Below, piece after piece: positions 1 through 8,039 of a DNA stretch of 23,071 nucleotides (the first letter of the stretch is position 1; each line of letters begins with the position of its first letter). Position numbers and translations under genes: made by a program. The notes beneath the pieces are model-generated. The model saw only the letters and a program-made list of their open reading frames with translations, was not told the origin of the DNA and did not search any database. The DNA is from a virus: IMG/VR virus record IMGVR_UViG_3300028388_003667, positions 1 to 23,071 of that record; one strand, 5' to 3'.

Positions 1-768
1 CCAGTCGGTCGAGCCGAGGTAGGCATCGAGGATCGCCTCCATTTCGGAGCCGGTCATTTCGGTACCCGGAGAGAAGGAAACCACGACGAGGATGTCTCCC
101 GCGGTGGCTCCCGATGTCAGGGTGATCGTGCCGCTGTTCGTCTCGGTGTAGTCCGACCCGTTCACCAGCATGACGCCGTTCAGCCAGACCACCGTGTTAC
201 CCGCCGCGTAATCCAGCGTCGCGGCGTTGTCGTCAGCTCCCGTAAAGACGGTTTGGCTCGCTGTGGCCGTGAACTCGAAGAAACTGAGGACGACGCTGTC
301 GGCTGCGTCCCGGATCGCCTGCGTCTCGTCCCGGTAATTCTGCGCCTGCGTGGCCGCTCCGCTGGCCGAGGAGGCCGAGGAGGAAGCCGCTGAGGCCGAA
401 TCCCCCGCATTGGTCTCCGAGGCGCTGGCGGCGGCCTCTGAGCCCGCTGCGGCGCTTGCAGAGGCGTCCGCTGCCGCGACCTTGTCGTCGATGTTCCCGA
501 TCTGCGTCTCGGTGTCGAAGTGCGCCTTCGTCACCACGTCCTGATCGTCCACGGGGTCAGCGACGTTGCTGATCCTCTTTCCGCGCGCCGAGACCGTCCC
601 GTCGAAGACCTCCTGGATGACCCGCTCGTCGAACTCCTGCATCCGGGCGTAGAGGCGGTCGACCTCCTTGTTGACTGCCGCCTTGTCGAGATCGGCGCTC
701 GTCGTGCGGATGGAGGGAGAGAAGGCGGGTGGCAGCCCTTGCCGTTCACTTTGCACAAAATCGCTCAT
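1..768 (-). CDS. Tail fibre protein, N-terminal part (runs off window)
   Basis: Open from an ATG at 768 to the window edge, giving 256 residues of a longer protein. The start overlaps the stop of the upstream gene (ATGA) and has a GGAG ribosome site 7 nt upstream. The first ~80 residues include a GKRISNVADP-like stretch, typical of T7 gp17-type fibre N-termini that attach to the tail. Residues ~95-145 are an Ala/Ser-rich linker. After that comes a compact beta module with the hallmarks FTATASQTVF, LNGVML and GDILVVVSF, common in short-tailed phage fibres. The receptor-binding C-terminus lies left of base 1. The position as last gene of the structural operon fits a fibre. The family assignment is from memory of these motifs; the attachment role is inferred from T7. 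Confidence 0.85.
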   Translation of the reverse strand, partial: MSDFVQSERQGLPPAFSPSIRTTSADLDKAAVNKEVDRLYARMQEFDERVIQEVFDGTVSARGKRISNVADPVDDQDVVTKAHFDTETQIGNIDDKVAAADASASAAAGSEAAASASETNAGDSASAASSSASSASGAATQAQNYRDETQAIRDAADSVVLSFFEFTATASQTVFTGADDNAATLDYAAGNTVVWLNGVMLVNGSDYTETNSGTITLTSGATAGDILVVVSFSPGTEMTGSEMEAILDAYLGSTDW

Positions 769-2261
769 CGGTCCACTCCGGCATATCGGCGCTCTATGCC
801 CTCCACGGCGTTGTCGAAGAGGCCGTCCAGCGCGAAGTGATTGGAGAACGGCAGCGCCCATCGGAAGCGCCTCGGGTCGCCTTGCGCCGCCCCCTGAACC
901 GCGTTTCGCGCGACCGAAGGGCCTGCCCCGGCGAGGTTGAAGGCCGCGTCCGCCAGCGACACGTCTTGCTGGCCCCGGCGCATTTCCCACGGGAACGGGT
1001 TCTGCCCCGTGGTTCCGATCGCCGTGCCCTGCGCGAGGTGGCTGTACTGCGGAAGCACCCCCATGATCCCGGACTGGTCGATGGCCCGGCTCAACCTGTC
1101 TCCCGGCCCCATCTGGTCCCATGCGTAATCCGGGCTGCGGATCATCGAGACCATGTAGCCAAGGCCGACGAGGGCAGCGATGCCTCCGAGCTTCTGCGCG
1201 GAGGGCTCGTCCAGACCGGCGATGAGGATCTTGTTCGTCGCCGCCATGCCGTAGTTCCAGTACGCGAAGGGCAGGTTCATGAATCCGGATTGGACCCTCC
1301 AGAACTGGCCCACCTTCTCAAGCCCCAGCCTCTCCGCGTACTGGTCGGCGCGTCCCCCGGCCTTTATGAAGAAAACCCCGTCCACGATGGTCGGCTTGTC
1401 GGCCGCGGTGGCGAGGAGGATCGTGTTCTCGTTGCCCTGCCGGATCGCGGAACGGAAAGTCCGCACGAGGTTCTCGTCTCCCCATGCATCCGTGTTCGCG
1501 AGCCAGCCGCCGTTCACTTCCTCGACCGGCTGCTTCGCCATTGCCTGCGCCGTCTCGTAGTCGATCCCGAAGCGCGCGAGATCGGCCAGAACGTCCGGCG
1601 GGGCCTCCCGCCCAAGGTCGCCCACGATCATGATCTTCTCGACGGTGTCGGAGACCCGGAGACCGGCATCGAGGTCTTTCAGGATGCTGGTGACGGGGGC
1701 CAGACCGTTGAGGAGGAAGTAGCGGTTTGCCAGCGTCGTCATGCCCCTCTCGAAGACGGTGCCCGCGTTGCTGTCAATCCCGATGTCGGCGTGGCGGGAG
1801 AGAGCCCCGCCCATGATGATGTCGAGGTTCGCGCCCGCGCTGCGCATTTCCTTCGCCCCGGCCTTGATGACCTGGCTCAACTCCGCATCGAGCTGGCCGA
1901 AGGCGGCCTGCATGGTGCGGGATAGGCCGTGGCGCATTGCGACCGTGCCGATCTCCTGCATGGCCGGCAGGGCCGACATGCCCATGAAGGCCAGCTGCGA
2001 CCAGTTGCGGAGCTGCGTGGCGACCCTGTTGTCCCAGCGGTTCGGGTCGCGGATGACGCGGTTCGTCACCCGGTCCTTCATGTGCAGAAGATCCCGCTCT
2101 ATCAGCGCCCAATGGGCGTCGAAGTCCGATTCCTTCCCCAATGAGGTTAGGTTTTCCTCCCCCTCAATGCGGGCCATCACTTTGCCTGCCGCGCTTTCAT
2201 CCACCAGTCCTGAACAGCGAACGCATGTCCCATGCCGCTTTTTCAAGGGCTTTCCATTCAC
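765..2261 (-). CDS. Internal virion protein gp16-like, C-terminal part (frame-split)
   Basis: This is a 498-codon frame opening at a GTG (2261), but that start is probably not used. Its first ~20 residues look unlike coding sequence, there is no good ribosome site, and it overlaps the preceding frame by 65 bases. From about residue 25 it reads as a convincing core-protein C-terminus, with KDRVTNRVIRDP, an RNWSQLAFMGM-like helix, several Ala/Gly-rich amphipathic helices and a basic, aromatic end. Such C-termini in T7 gp16-type proteins form part of the ejected DNA-translocation tube. The stop overlaps the tail fibre start. It most likely completes the protein begun at 5935, needing a +1 frame change between about 2261 and 2199. 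Whether this fragment is made alone, fused or not at all cannot be told from the sequence. Confidence 0.7.
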   Translation of the reverse strand: MNGKPLKKRHGTCVRCSGLVDESAAGKVMARIEGEENLTSLGKESDFDAHWALIERDLLHMKDRVTNRVIRDPNRWDNRVATQLRNWSQLAFMGMSALPAMQEIGTVAMRHGLSRTMQAAFGQLDAELSQVIKAGAKEMRSAGANLDIIMGGALSRHADIGIDSNAGTVFERGMTTLANRYFLLNGLAPVTSILKDLDAGLRVSDTVEKIMIVGDLGREAPPDVLADLARFGIDYETAQAMAKQPVEEVNGGWLANTDAWGDENLVRTFRSAIRQGNENTILLATAADKPTIVDGVFFIKAGGRADQYAERLGLEKVGQFWRVQSGFMNLPFAYWNYGMAATNKILIAGLDEPSAQKLGGIAALVGLGYMVSMIRSPDYAWDQMGPGDRLSRAIDQSGIMGVLPQYSHLAQGTAIGTTGQNPFPWEMRRGQQDVSLADAAFNLAGAGPSVARNAVQGAAQGDPRRFRWALPFSNHFALDGLFDNAVEGIERRYAGVDR

Positions 2262-3714
2262 TCTCTTTAAACGCTCCTCGACTTTTTAGAGCATGGATTG
2301 CTTCATGGTTCAGTGTCGCGAGCGGATTTTTGAGATTTGGATTTATGAAAATCGTGTTGAGTTCTTTTGAGAACCCTCCATTTTTTCCGGCTCTTGTCTC
2401 GGCCTCTACGATAACATCGGCCAAGCCCAGCTCACGAAGTCTTTCCCTCGCCTTCGTGAGTATTTCTCGACTCAGCTCTACACCGGCCGCAGGGTTTTCG
2501 CTTTCATCTACCCTTGCTTTTGCCCTTGCCATCGCCTGATCGAAGCTTCTTCGGGTCTTTTCAATTCTCCCTCCTGCTATTCTTTTCGCCTTCTCCCACA
2601 TCTCCCTTTCCGCGCGCCGGGCGACCATCATGGCGTCCATAAAGCCGTCCGGGCCGCTGACCCCGTCCATCGGCCGCCCGAAGGTCCGGGCGAACTCGAT
2701 CGCCGGGGCCATGCGCGCCTCGTAGAGAGCGCCTACCCGGAGCGGGTCGGTGACGATGAAGTCGTCGAGGCCGTTGCCGTTCGGTCCTTCTCTCAGGAGG
2801 TGGCTGTTCGGGATGTCGAACTGGCGCTTCCGCCCAAAGGTCGGACGGTTGGCCTCGCGCAGCGTCGCCAGATCGGCGGGCTCTGCCTCCTCGAGGATTG
2901 TTTCGAGGATCTCGTCCGCCCGCTTCTCGATGTCCTCGGGTCGGGTGGACGCCTTCTCCCACTCGAACTTGGACTTCGCCGGGGCTGCGTCCCACTGCCT
3001 TTGCAGGGCGGCGAGGCGCTCGTCGAGGTTCGGCCCTCCCTGCCGCCGAAGGGTGTTCATCTTCATCGCGATCTCGTCGCGGCCTTCCTTGAAGACCTGC
3101 ACCCAGGGCTGGCGCACCATCCACGGCTTGATGATGTTTTCCTTGAAGTTTTCCCTGTTCGCGCGGATGGCGTCCTTGTTCCAGACGCGGGTGAAATAGT
3201 CCTCGGAGGGCTCGTTCGCGCGCGCCTGGAGGTCGATTTTCATCTCCTCGATCTTTGTCTCCGCCTCCGAGATTTCCTTCTTGAGCCTTTCGGCTTCCAT
3301 CCCGCGAGAGAGGATGCCCTGACCTTTTGCTCTCAGGTCTTTGCGCATCCGTTCCTTCGCCTTCTTGGCTTTCTCGCTCCTCGCCTCTCCGAAGTTGTCG
3401 ATTCGCCCCTTGAGCTCGGCTTCTTCCCCGGTCATCCGCGCGGCTTCCTTTTCCCTCTGGGAGAGCTGGGTGCGAAGACGGTTGAGGTTCTCCTCCTCCC
3501 GGATGATCCCTGCCCGGAAATTCTGGTTCGACTGGATGACGCCGTACTCGCGGGCCGGGCCCTCGAACTCCGAGTAGAAGCCCCGGATTGCCTCGGAGAG
3601 CTCGTTGACTTCCCCGATCTCGTCCCTGACTCCGGTGATCATCGCCTTGGTCGCGCGGGAGCGGAACTCGGCCACGGTAATCGCGGGCTCGCCGTTTGCC
3701 CGGTTCTTCTTCAT
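2197..3714 (-). CDS. Internal virion protein gp16-like, middle part with HEXXH protease-like module (frame-split)
   Basis: This 505-codon frame has an in-frame ATG at 3714 with an upstream AAGGAG. Convincing coding extends further upstream in this frame (ALYEAEGAAYEKYLGF, ~3806 to 3759), so the ATG need not be the true beginning. Residues ~85-180 are Lys/Glu-rich and coiled-coil-like. Residues 470-474 are HEAIH (bases 2293-2307), the zinc-metallopeptidase HEXXH signature, in a LATLNHEAIHAL context often seen in large phage virion polyproteins. A third zinc ligand is not obvious before the frame ends 31 residues later at a TGA. The last ~120 codons are much AT-richer than the rest of the operon. 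It probably belongs to one protein with the frames at 5935 and 2261. Peptidase activity is an inference from the motif alone. Confidence 0.65.
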   Translation of the reverse strand: MKKNRANGEPAITVAEFRSRATKAMITGVRDEIGEVNELSEAIRGFYSEFEGPAREYGVIQSNQNFRAGIIREEENLNRLRTQLSQREKEAARMTGEEAELKGRIDNFGEARSEKAKKAKERMRKDLRAKGQGILSRGMEAERLKKEISEAETKIEEMKIDLQARANEPSEDYFTRVWNKDAIRANRENFKENIIKPWMVRQPWVQVFKEGRDEIAMKMNTLRRQGGPNLDERLAALQRQWDAAPAKSKFEWEKASTRPEDIEKRADEILETILEEAEPADLATLREANRPTFGRKRQFDIPNSHLLREGPNGNGLDDFIVTDPLRVGALYEARMAPAIEFARTFGRPMDGVSGPDGFMDAMMVARRAEREMWEKAKRIAGGRIEKTRRSFDQAMARAKARVDESENPAAGVELSREILTKARERLRELGLADVIVEAETRAGKNGGFSKELNTIFINPNLKNPLATLNHEAIHALKSRGAFKESEWKALEKAAWDMRSLFRTGG

Positions 3715-5935
3715 CTCCTTGTTCCAGCGGAGCCCCAGCGCCGAGGGGTTCTCTCGGAAGCCGAGATACTTCTCGTAAGCCGCCCCCTCTGCCTCGTAGA
3801 GTGCGGAACTCTTCCAGCCGATCTTTCGCGGCCATGTCCGCCTTCAGGATCGCGGCGTTCTCCGCTGCGACGTCCTCGGGGTTCCGCGCCGCCCTGAGCG
3901 CGTCGGCTCCTCCGATCTCGGTTTCGAGCAGGCGCTTGAACTCGACGTCGTCGCGCGCCCTTGCGGCCATTTCCACGGCCTTCCGAACGAAGGCTTCGGC
4001 CTCGTCCACGTCCTTGAACGCGGAGGCGTTGACTCTCATCCGGCCCACCGGGCCCTCGACGCCATCGGCACGGCCTACCTCGATCTCGTTGCCTTCGTCC
4101 ATCGCCTTTTTGAGGGCATCCCGGTCGACGACGATGTTGCCCTCGGCATCGACCTTGGCCGCGTTCACCGGCCTCCTGTTCCAGCCGGCGTTCACCGTGC
4201 CCCGGTTCTCAACGCTGACGTAGCGTTTCAGGTTGGCGGTCTTGCCCGCCTGTTCCGCGCGGGACGCGGCGTAGGCAATCTCGTACTCCATCAGCTCGTT
4301 GGCCGATGTCGCCGGTGTGCCGTGATCGCCGGACTGCCAGCGTTCGAGGATGCGCTGCTCGTCGACGACCATCCTCCCGCCGCGGATCGCCACGCCGCGC
4401 GAGGCTTCTTCGTCGGTCAGCCCGACGAGACGGTTGTTCGAGCCCTGCATTTCGACGCGAGCTTTCACGCCGCCGATTTCGATCTCTCCCGAGGTCTTCC
4501 CGAGACCGCGCTCGAGAGCGACTTCGCGAAACGCCTTTTCGATCAACTGCCGCCTTGACGCCCGGCCCCCTGCCACGCCGAAGACGCCGCCGAGAAAGCC
4601 CCCGAAGGCGGTTCCCGCACTCACACGCATGAGGCTGTCCGCGGGGCTCGACATGGGGTCGAGGCTCGACCGGAGGCCCTCAGCGGGGATTTCGTAGGCC
4701 GCGACGGCTGTGCCGGTGGCGAGAGCAGACCGGGCGAAGTTTGCCCCGCCGCTGCGAAGGGCAGAGAAACCGATCGCTCCGGGGATCGCCAGGGAGACCA
4801 GCGTGTCGGGATTTGCCATCCCGCCGAGGAACTGCGCGCTGAAGAACTCCGATTCCGAACGCCGCCTCGATCTCTGCTCCTCGCGCCGGAAGGAGAGCAT
4901 CAAGGCATCGTAGTGCTCTTTCGAGCGCGCCTCGACAAAGTAGCGCCAGTGCCTTTCGAGGCCGTCCGCCTTTGCCTGCTCGACGGGGTCGAAGGAAGGG
5001 TCCCATGTGTGCTTGTTCGCTTCAGCCTTTCTCTGCATGTCACGGACGATGAAGCTGTCTGTCAGCTCGTCGACGAAGGTCTGAGACCACGACGGCGGAG
5101 CGACCGCGCCTCCCCCGGCGCCGGTTCTCGTGTTGTAGTCGACCGGCCCGCCCGGATCGGGATAGTCGTCCGGGCCGAGCTCACCGTCGTTTGAACCATC
5201 CGGCCACAATCCTTGCCGCGAGACGGAGGGCTTGTCCCACGGCGGCTTGTAGTCGATCTGCCCAAGAGGCGTGTCGTGCTGCTCTGCCATGCGGTTCCGC
5301 ATTCCCCCGAAGAGGTTGCTGGCTCTTCCCCGCATGGCCCCGGGAAAATTTGGCACGTCCGCCCCAGGCGTTCCGGTCGGCGCGAAGGCCGTGACGTCGA
5401 AGTTGGCGGGATCGGCCAGTGCGCCGTAGATCGCGTCCATCGACGTGTGCGCGGTCGACCTGTTGGAGCCCACGCCGCCGTAGTAGGCCTGTCCGGGCTG
5501 TATCCGCCGGCCGCGCGCGTCGTAGGTCGCCTTGAGGACCGGCAGCGAGGCCCATTCCTTGGCGAGGTTCGTGCCGAAGTCCTCGGTGGACATGCGCCCG
5601 GCGAGCCAGTCGTCGAGGCCGCGCTTGCGCAGAAGCCCGACCGCCAGCCGGTCCTGCGTCTCCTCGTTGAAGACGTCATCGAGGCCGACCGTGCCCTTCC
5701 TGACCTCCTCGGCCAGCGTGGTCTCGATCACCTGCAAGGCCCCGACCGCTTCGGAGTCGTACTTGTGGTCGATGCTTTTCTGCCACTTCAGGATTTCGCC
5801 CACGGTCATCTGGGTGATGGGCTTCGGCGGGTAGTCCGACCGACGGATCTTCCCGTAGATCACGTCGTAGTCCACGCGGCCCCCGTTCTCGGCACGGTAG
5901 ATCGTGTCGAGGAGGCCTTTAACCTGCTCGCTCAT
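2561..5935 (-). CDS. Internal virion protein gp16-like, N-terminal part with lysozyme domain (frame-split)
   Basis: The ATG at 5935 overlaps the upstream stop (ATGA) and has GAGG 7 nt upstream. Residues ~5-135 resemble lambda R-type transglycosylases. There is a candidate catalytic Glu16 in RAENGG, then YDVIYG, an AVGALQ segment and EWASLP at 127-132. This would open peptidoglycan locally during DNA injection. Residues ~370-460 hold Gly/Ala-rich hydrophobic stretches suited to membrane insertion. Authentic coding runs to about base 3825 (~residue 704). Beyond that the frame stays open to 2561 only as Arg/Gly/Pro-rich out-of-frame sequence, while the true protein continues in the next frame (+1). 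The join may be at the AAA of GCG-AAA-GAT (3824-3826) or the G5 run at 3783-3787. Domain names come from recalled family patterns. Confidence 0.75.
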   Translation of the reverse strand: MSEQVKGLLDTIYRAENGGRVDYDVIYGKIRRSDYPPKPITQMTVGEILKWQKSIDHKYDSEAVGALQVIETTLAEEVRKGTVGLDDVFNEETQDRLAVGLLRKRGLDDWLAGRMSTEDFGTNLAKEWASLPVLKATYDARGRRIQPGQAYYGGVGSNRSTAHTSMDAIYGALADPANFDVTAFAPTGTPGADVPNFPGAMRGRASNLFGGMRNRMAEQHDTPLGQIDYKPPWDKPSVSRQGLWPDGSNDGELGPDDYPDPGGPVDYNTRTGAGGGAVAPPSWSQTFVDELTDSFIVRDMQRKAEANKHTWDPSFDPVEQAKADGLERHWRYFVEARSKEHYDALMLSFRREEQRSRRRSESEFFSAQFLGGMANPDTLVSLAIPGAIGFSALRSGGANFARSALATGTAVAAYEIPAEGLRSSLDPMSSPADSLMRVSAGTAFGGFLGGVFGVAGGRASRRQLIEKAFREVALERGLGKTSGEIEIGGVKARVEMQGSNNRLVGLTDEEASRGVAIRGGRMVVDEQRILERWQSGDHGTPATSANELMEYEIAYAASRAEQAGKTANLKRYVSVENRGTVNAGWNRRPVNAAKVDAEGNIVVDRDALKKAMDEGNEIEVGRADGVEGPVGRMRVNASAFKDVDEAEAFVRKAVEMAARARDDVEFKRLLETEIGGADALRAARNPEDVAAENAAILKADMAAKDRLEEFRTLRGRGGGLREVSRLPREPLGAGAPLEQGDEEEPGKRRARDYRGRVPLPRDQGDDHRSQGRDRGSQRALRGNPGLLLGVRGPGPRVRRHPVEPEFPGRDHPGGGEPQPSSHPALPEGKGSRADDRGRSRAQGANRQLRRGEERESQEGEGTDAQRPESKRSGHPLSRDGSRKAQEGNLGGGDKDRGDENRPPGARERALRGLFHPRLEQGRHPREQGKLQGKHHQAVDGAPALGAGLQGRPRRDRDEDEHPSAAGRAEPRRAPRRPAKAVGRSPGEVQVRVGEGVHPTRGHREAGGRDPRNNPRGGRARRSGDAARGQPSDLWAEAPVRHPEQPPPERRTERQRPRRLHRHRPAPGRRSLRGAHGPGDRVRPDLRAADGRGQRPGRLYGRHDGRPARGKGDVGEGEKNSRREN

Positions 5936-6333
5936 TCATAGTCCTCGTCGATCAGTTGCATGATGATCCTCCGCGCGTCGCCCTCCTGGCCGCGCAGGTA
6001 GGCGTCCCAATATCGCCTCTGGACGTCCGCCATCGGCCCCTCGGGGTCGGCGTTGAGAACGCTCATCAGCGCGCTGGAGTAGCGCGCCTCGTCGATCCCG
6101 AGACGGGAGAACTCGTTGCGGGCGTCCCGGACGTCCTGAAAGTCAGCCCGGATGTCGAGCGTCTGCTCCAGCGGGAACAGCTTGCCGGTATGGTCCTTCA
6201 TCCAGACCCGGTAGGTCGGCGGAAAGCCCGTGCCCCGTTCGGGAACCAGCTTGTAGTCGCGCCCCGGCTTGAACAGATCCCAGCCGGTATCGAAGCCGGT
6301 GGCCCTGAGAATGTCGGGCTCCTCCGAGATCAT
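5932..6333 (-). CDS. Small structural-operon protein of unknown function (133 aa)
   Basis: The start is the ATG at 6333, which overlaps the TGA of the gp15-like gene (ATGA). A longer reading back to 6453 would add an Arg-rich tail that is only the shadow of the upstream gene. The protein begins MISEEPDIL, has aromatic/Gly motifs (GFDTGWDLF, KPGRDYKLVPERG, YRVWMKDHTG) in its first half and a helical, acidic second half ending QLIDEDYE. No family is recognised. It sits between gp15-like and gp16-like core proteins and is coupled to both by 4-base overlaps, so a role as a minor virion or ejection protein, or an assembly chaperone for the core, is a reasonable guess only. Confidence 0.75.
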   Translation of the reverse strand: MISEEPDILRATGFDTGWDLFKPGRDYKLVPERGTGFPPTYRVWMKDHTGKLFPLEQTLDIRADFQDVRDARNEFSRLGIDEARYSSALMSVLNADPEGPMADVQRRYWDAYLRGQEGDARRIIMQLIDEDYE

Positions 6334-8039
6334 CCGGGGGCGTATTCCGACCTCTCGACGCCAAGCATCGCGCCGCTTTCCGAAAACCTCCCCTCCATCG
6401 CGGCACGGGTCATCGCGAGGCTGTCTTCGAGGCTGTTGTCGGTTCTCAGCCACGTCTCAAGGAGCGTGGTCGCCATCCCCATCTGGCGCTCCCCCATCTC
6501 GATGTCGGACATGTTGGTGCCGATGAGCCTTCTCAGCTCGCCCTGTGCGGTCTCCTCGGTGATCCGGGTGTCTCGTCCCCACTCGCGGTTCTTCCTGTTG
6601 AGGAGGTCTGCGAGCTGCTCGTCGCCCCAATCCTGCCCTTCCAGTCCGTCCATGAGCCTGAAGGCTTCGCCAATGCTTTCGCTGGCAACGCCGCCGAAGC
6701 CGTGAAGCGCGGAGGCCAGCTCCATGACTTGCTGAACCCGCTCGGGAAGATCCCCGGTCATGTCGCGAACCTCGCCCCTGTTGTTGGGGCCCTCTTTCAG
6801 GTCGCGGTAGAGGAGGAACAGGTCAGCCGCTTCGTCCGAATCCCTGTAGGTGTCCAGCCGCCTGAACGCCTGCTCCAGCGACGTCGAGAGGTAGCCCACG
6901 TCTTTCGTGCGGCGCACGAGCCGGTGGCGCTGATCGGCGTTGAGGCCGAACCAGTCCTGCCACTGCATGGGCCTGCGCTGGCCGTCGGCCTCCAGCCCGA
7001 TGTCGTTTGCGTAGATGAGGTCGAGCGTGGCCTGCCGCTCTTTCGACTTGGTGGTGACGCCCTGCACCATGAGCGTCATGTCAGCGGCGGTCTGGTCCCT
7101 CTGGCGGATCGCCGTCGCCCTCTGGTTCGACGCGCTGAGGTACTGTCCCAGCCTGTCCGCCGCCACGGCGGCCATTTCATAGGACGGCTCGCCCGTGCGC
7201 GGATCTTCGAAGTATTTCATCAGCTCGGGGTCGCGCCCGCTGTTGAGCCGCTCGATCAGGCTGGCGATTTCCGCCGGGTCGTCCGAGTTGACGAGATCGA
7301 GGTCGCGGATCAGGCGCGCCGCGCCCACCTCCGCCCACAGTCCCCGCGCCAGCTCTTCCTTCTGGCCGGGCGTCAGGATGTGATCCTGGGCGTCGAAGAT
7401 GAAATCGAGGCTCTCGGCCATCGTCCGGGCGACGTCGTCGTTGCCGGCCCAGACCGCGTCGAGCGCGCGGTCCCGCCAGTTGTCGGTCATCACCGGGATC
7501 TGGCTGGTTTGGGTGGCGTCGGCCACTTGCGCGACGCGCCGCCCTATGGACAGCCCGGCGTCGACCATTTCGCCCTCGACCAGCCGGTCGAAGACACCCG
7601 CGTACTCGTCGGGAAGGTCCATCGCCATCCCGGCAATCCGGTCCTCGACATCCCGCTGGAACGCCTCGGGGTCGTACATGTTCGCGTTTTCGGCGTCCCT
7701 GATCTGCGCGCGGATCGCCGTTTGCAGCGCGTGGGTGTAGTGCTGCTCGATATTCTGGTTGTAGACCCGGGAGGCAATCCGGCCCATTCGGCCCTCGAGA
7801 TCCTCGGGTAGCTGCGGGAGGCCGTTGGGCCCGGTCGAGAAGACAGCGGCCTTGGCGAGGGCCTCGCCCTCCTCTGCGGCGGTCTGCGCCATGATCTGGC
7901 CGTAGTCGGCGGCGAGCCGGGCCATCATCTGGCCGTTCTGCTCCAGCACTCCGGTCAGCGGCGAAGTGTCTGCCGGTCGCCCACTCGGTGCGGCACGCCC
8001 TCCCGTCTGGACTCTCTCCCTGACCCTCGTGACCGGCAT
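6330..8039 (-). CDS. Internal virion protein, gp15-like (569 aa)
   Basis: The ATG at 8039 shares a base with the previous stop (TGATG) and follows AAGAGGAG at 9 nt spacing, a strong site embedded in the end of the upstream gene. The protein is almost entirely helical, rich in Ala, Gln, Arg and Asp, with no signal peptide or transmembrane segment. An N-terminal Pro/Ser tail (~25 residues) leads into repeated helices such as QMMARLAADYGQIM and RIASRVYNQNIEQHY. Size, composition and position between a gp14-like and a gp16-like protein match the gp15-type ejection protein, which in T7 forms the periplasmic part of the injection conduit. No catalytic motif is visible. The assignment rests on order and character, not on a diagnostic motif. 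Confidence 0.72.
   Translation of the reverse strand: MPVTRVRERVQTGGRAAPSGRPADTSPLTGVLEQNGQMMARLAADYGQIMAQTAAEEGEALAKAAVFSTGPNGLPQLPEDLEGRMGRIASRVYNQNIEQHYTHALQTAIRAQIRDAENANMYDPEAFQRDVEDRIAGMAMDLPDEYAGVFDRLVEGEMVDAGLSIGRRVAQVADATQTSQIPVMTDNWRDRALDAVWAGNDDVARTMAESLDFIFDAQDHILTPGQKEELARGLWAEVGAARLIRDLDLVNSDDPAEIASLIERLNSGRDPELMKYFEDPRTGEPSYEMAAVAADRLGQYLSASNQRATAIRQRDQTAADMTLMVQGVTTKSKERQATLDLIYANDIGLEADGQRRPMQWQDWFGLNADQRHRLVRRTKDVGYLSTSLEQAFRRLDTYRDSDEAADLFLLYRDLKEGPNNRGEVRDMTGDLPERVQQVMELASALHGFGGVASESIGEAFRLMDGLEGQDWGDEQLADLLNRKNREWGRDTRITEETAQGELRRLIGTNMSDIEMGERQMGMATTLLETWLRTDNSLEDSLAMTRAAMEGRFSESGAMLGVERSEYAPG

Noticed and set aside
729-1925. 398-codon plus-strand frame, and the similar one at 2800-3897
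   Set aside because: Both are antisense to convincing core-protein coding and show no start signals.
2561-3780. Last ~400 codons of the frame that starts at 5935
   Set aside because: Arg/Gly/Pro-rich and out of phase with the clearly coding frame over the same bases, so not counted as real protein.
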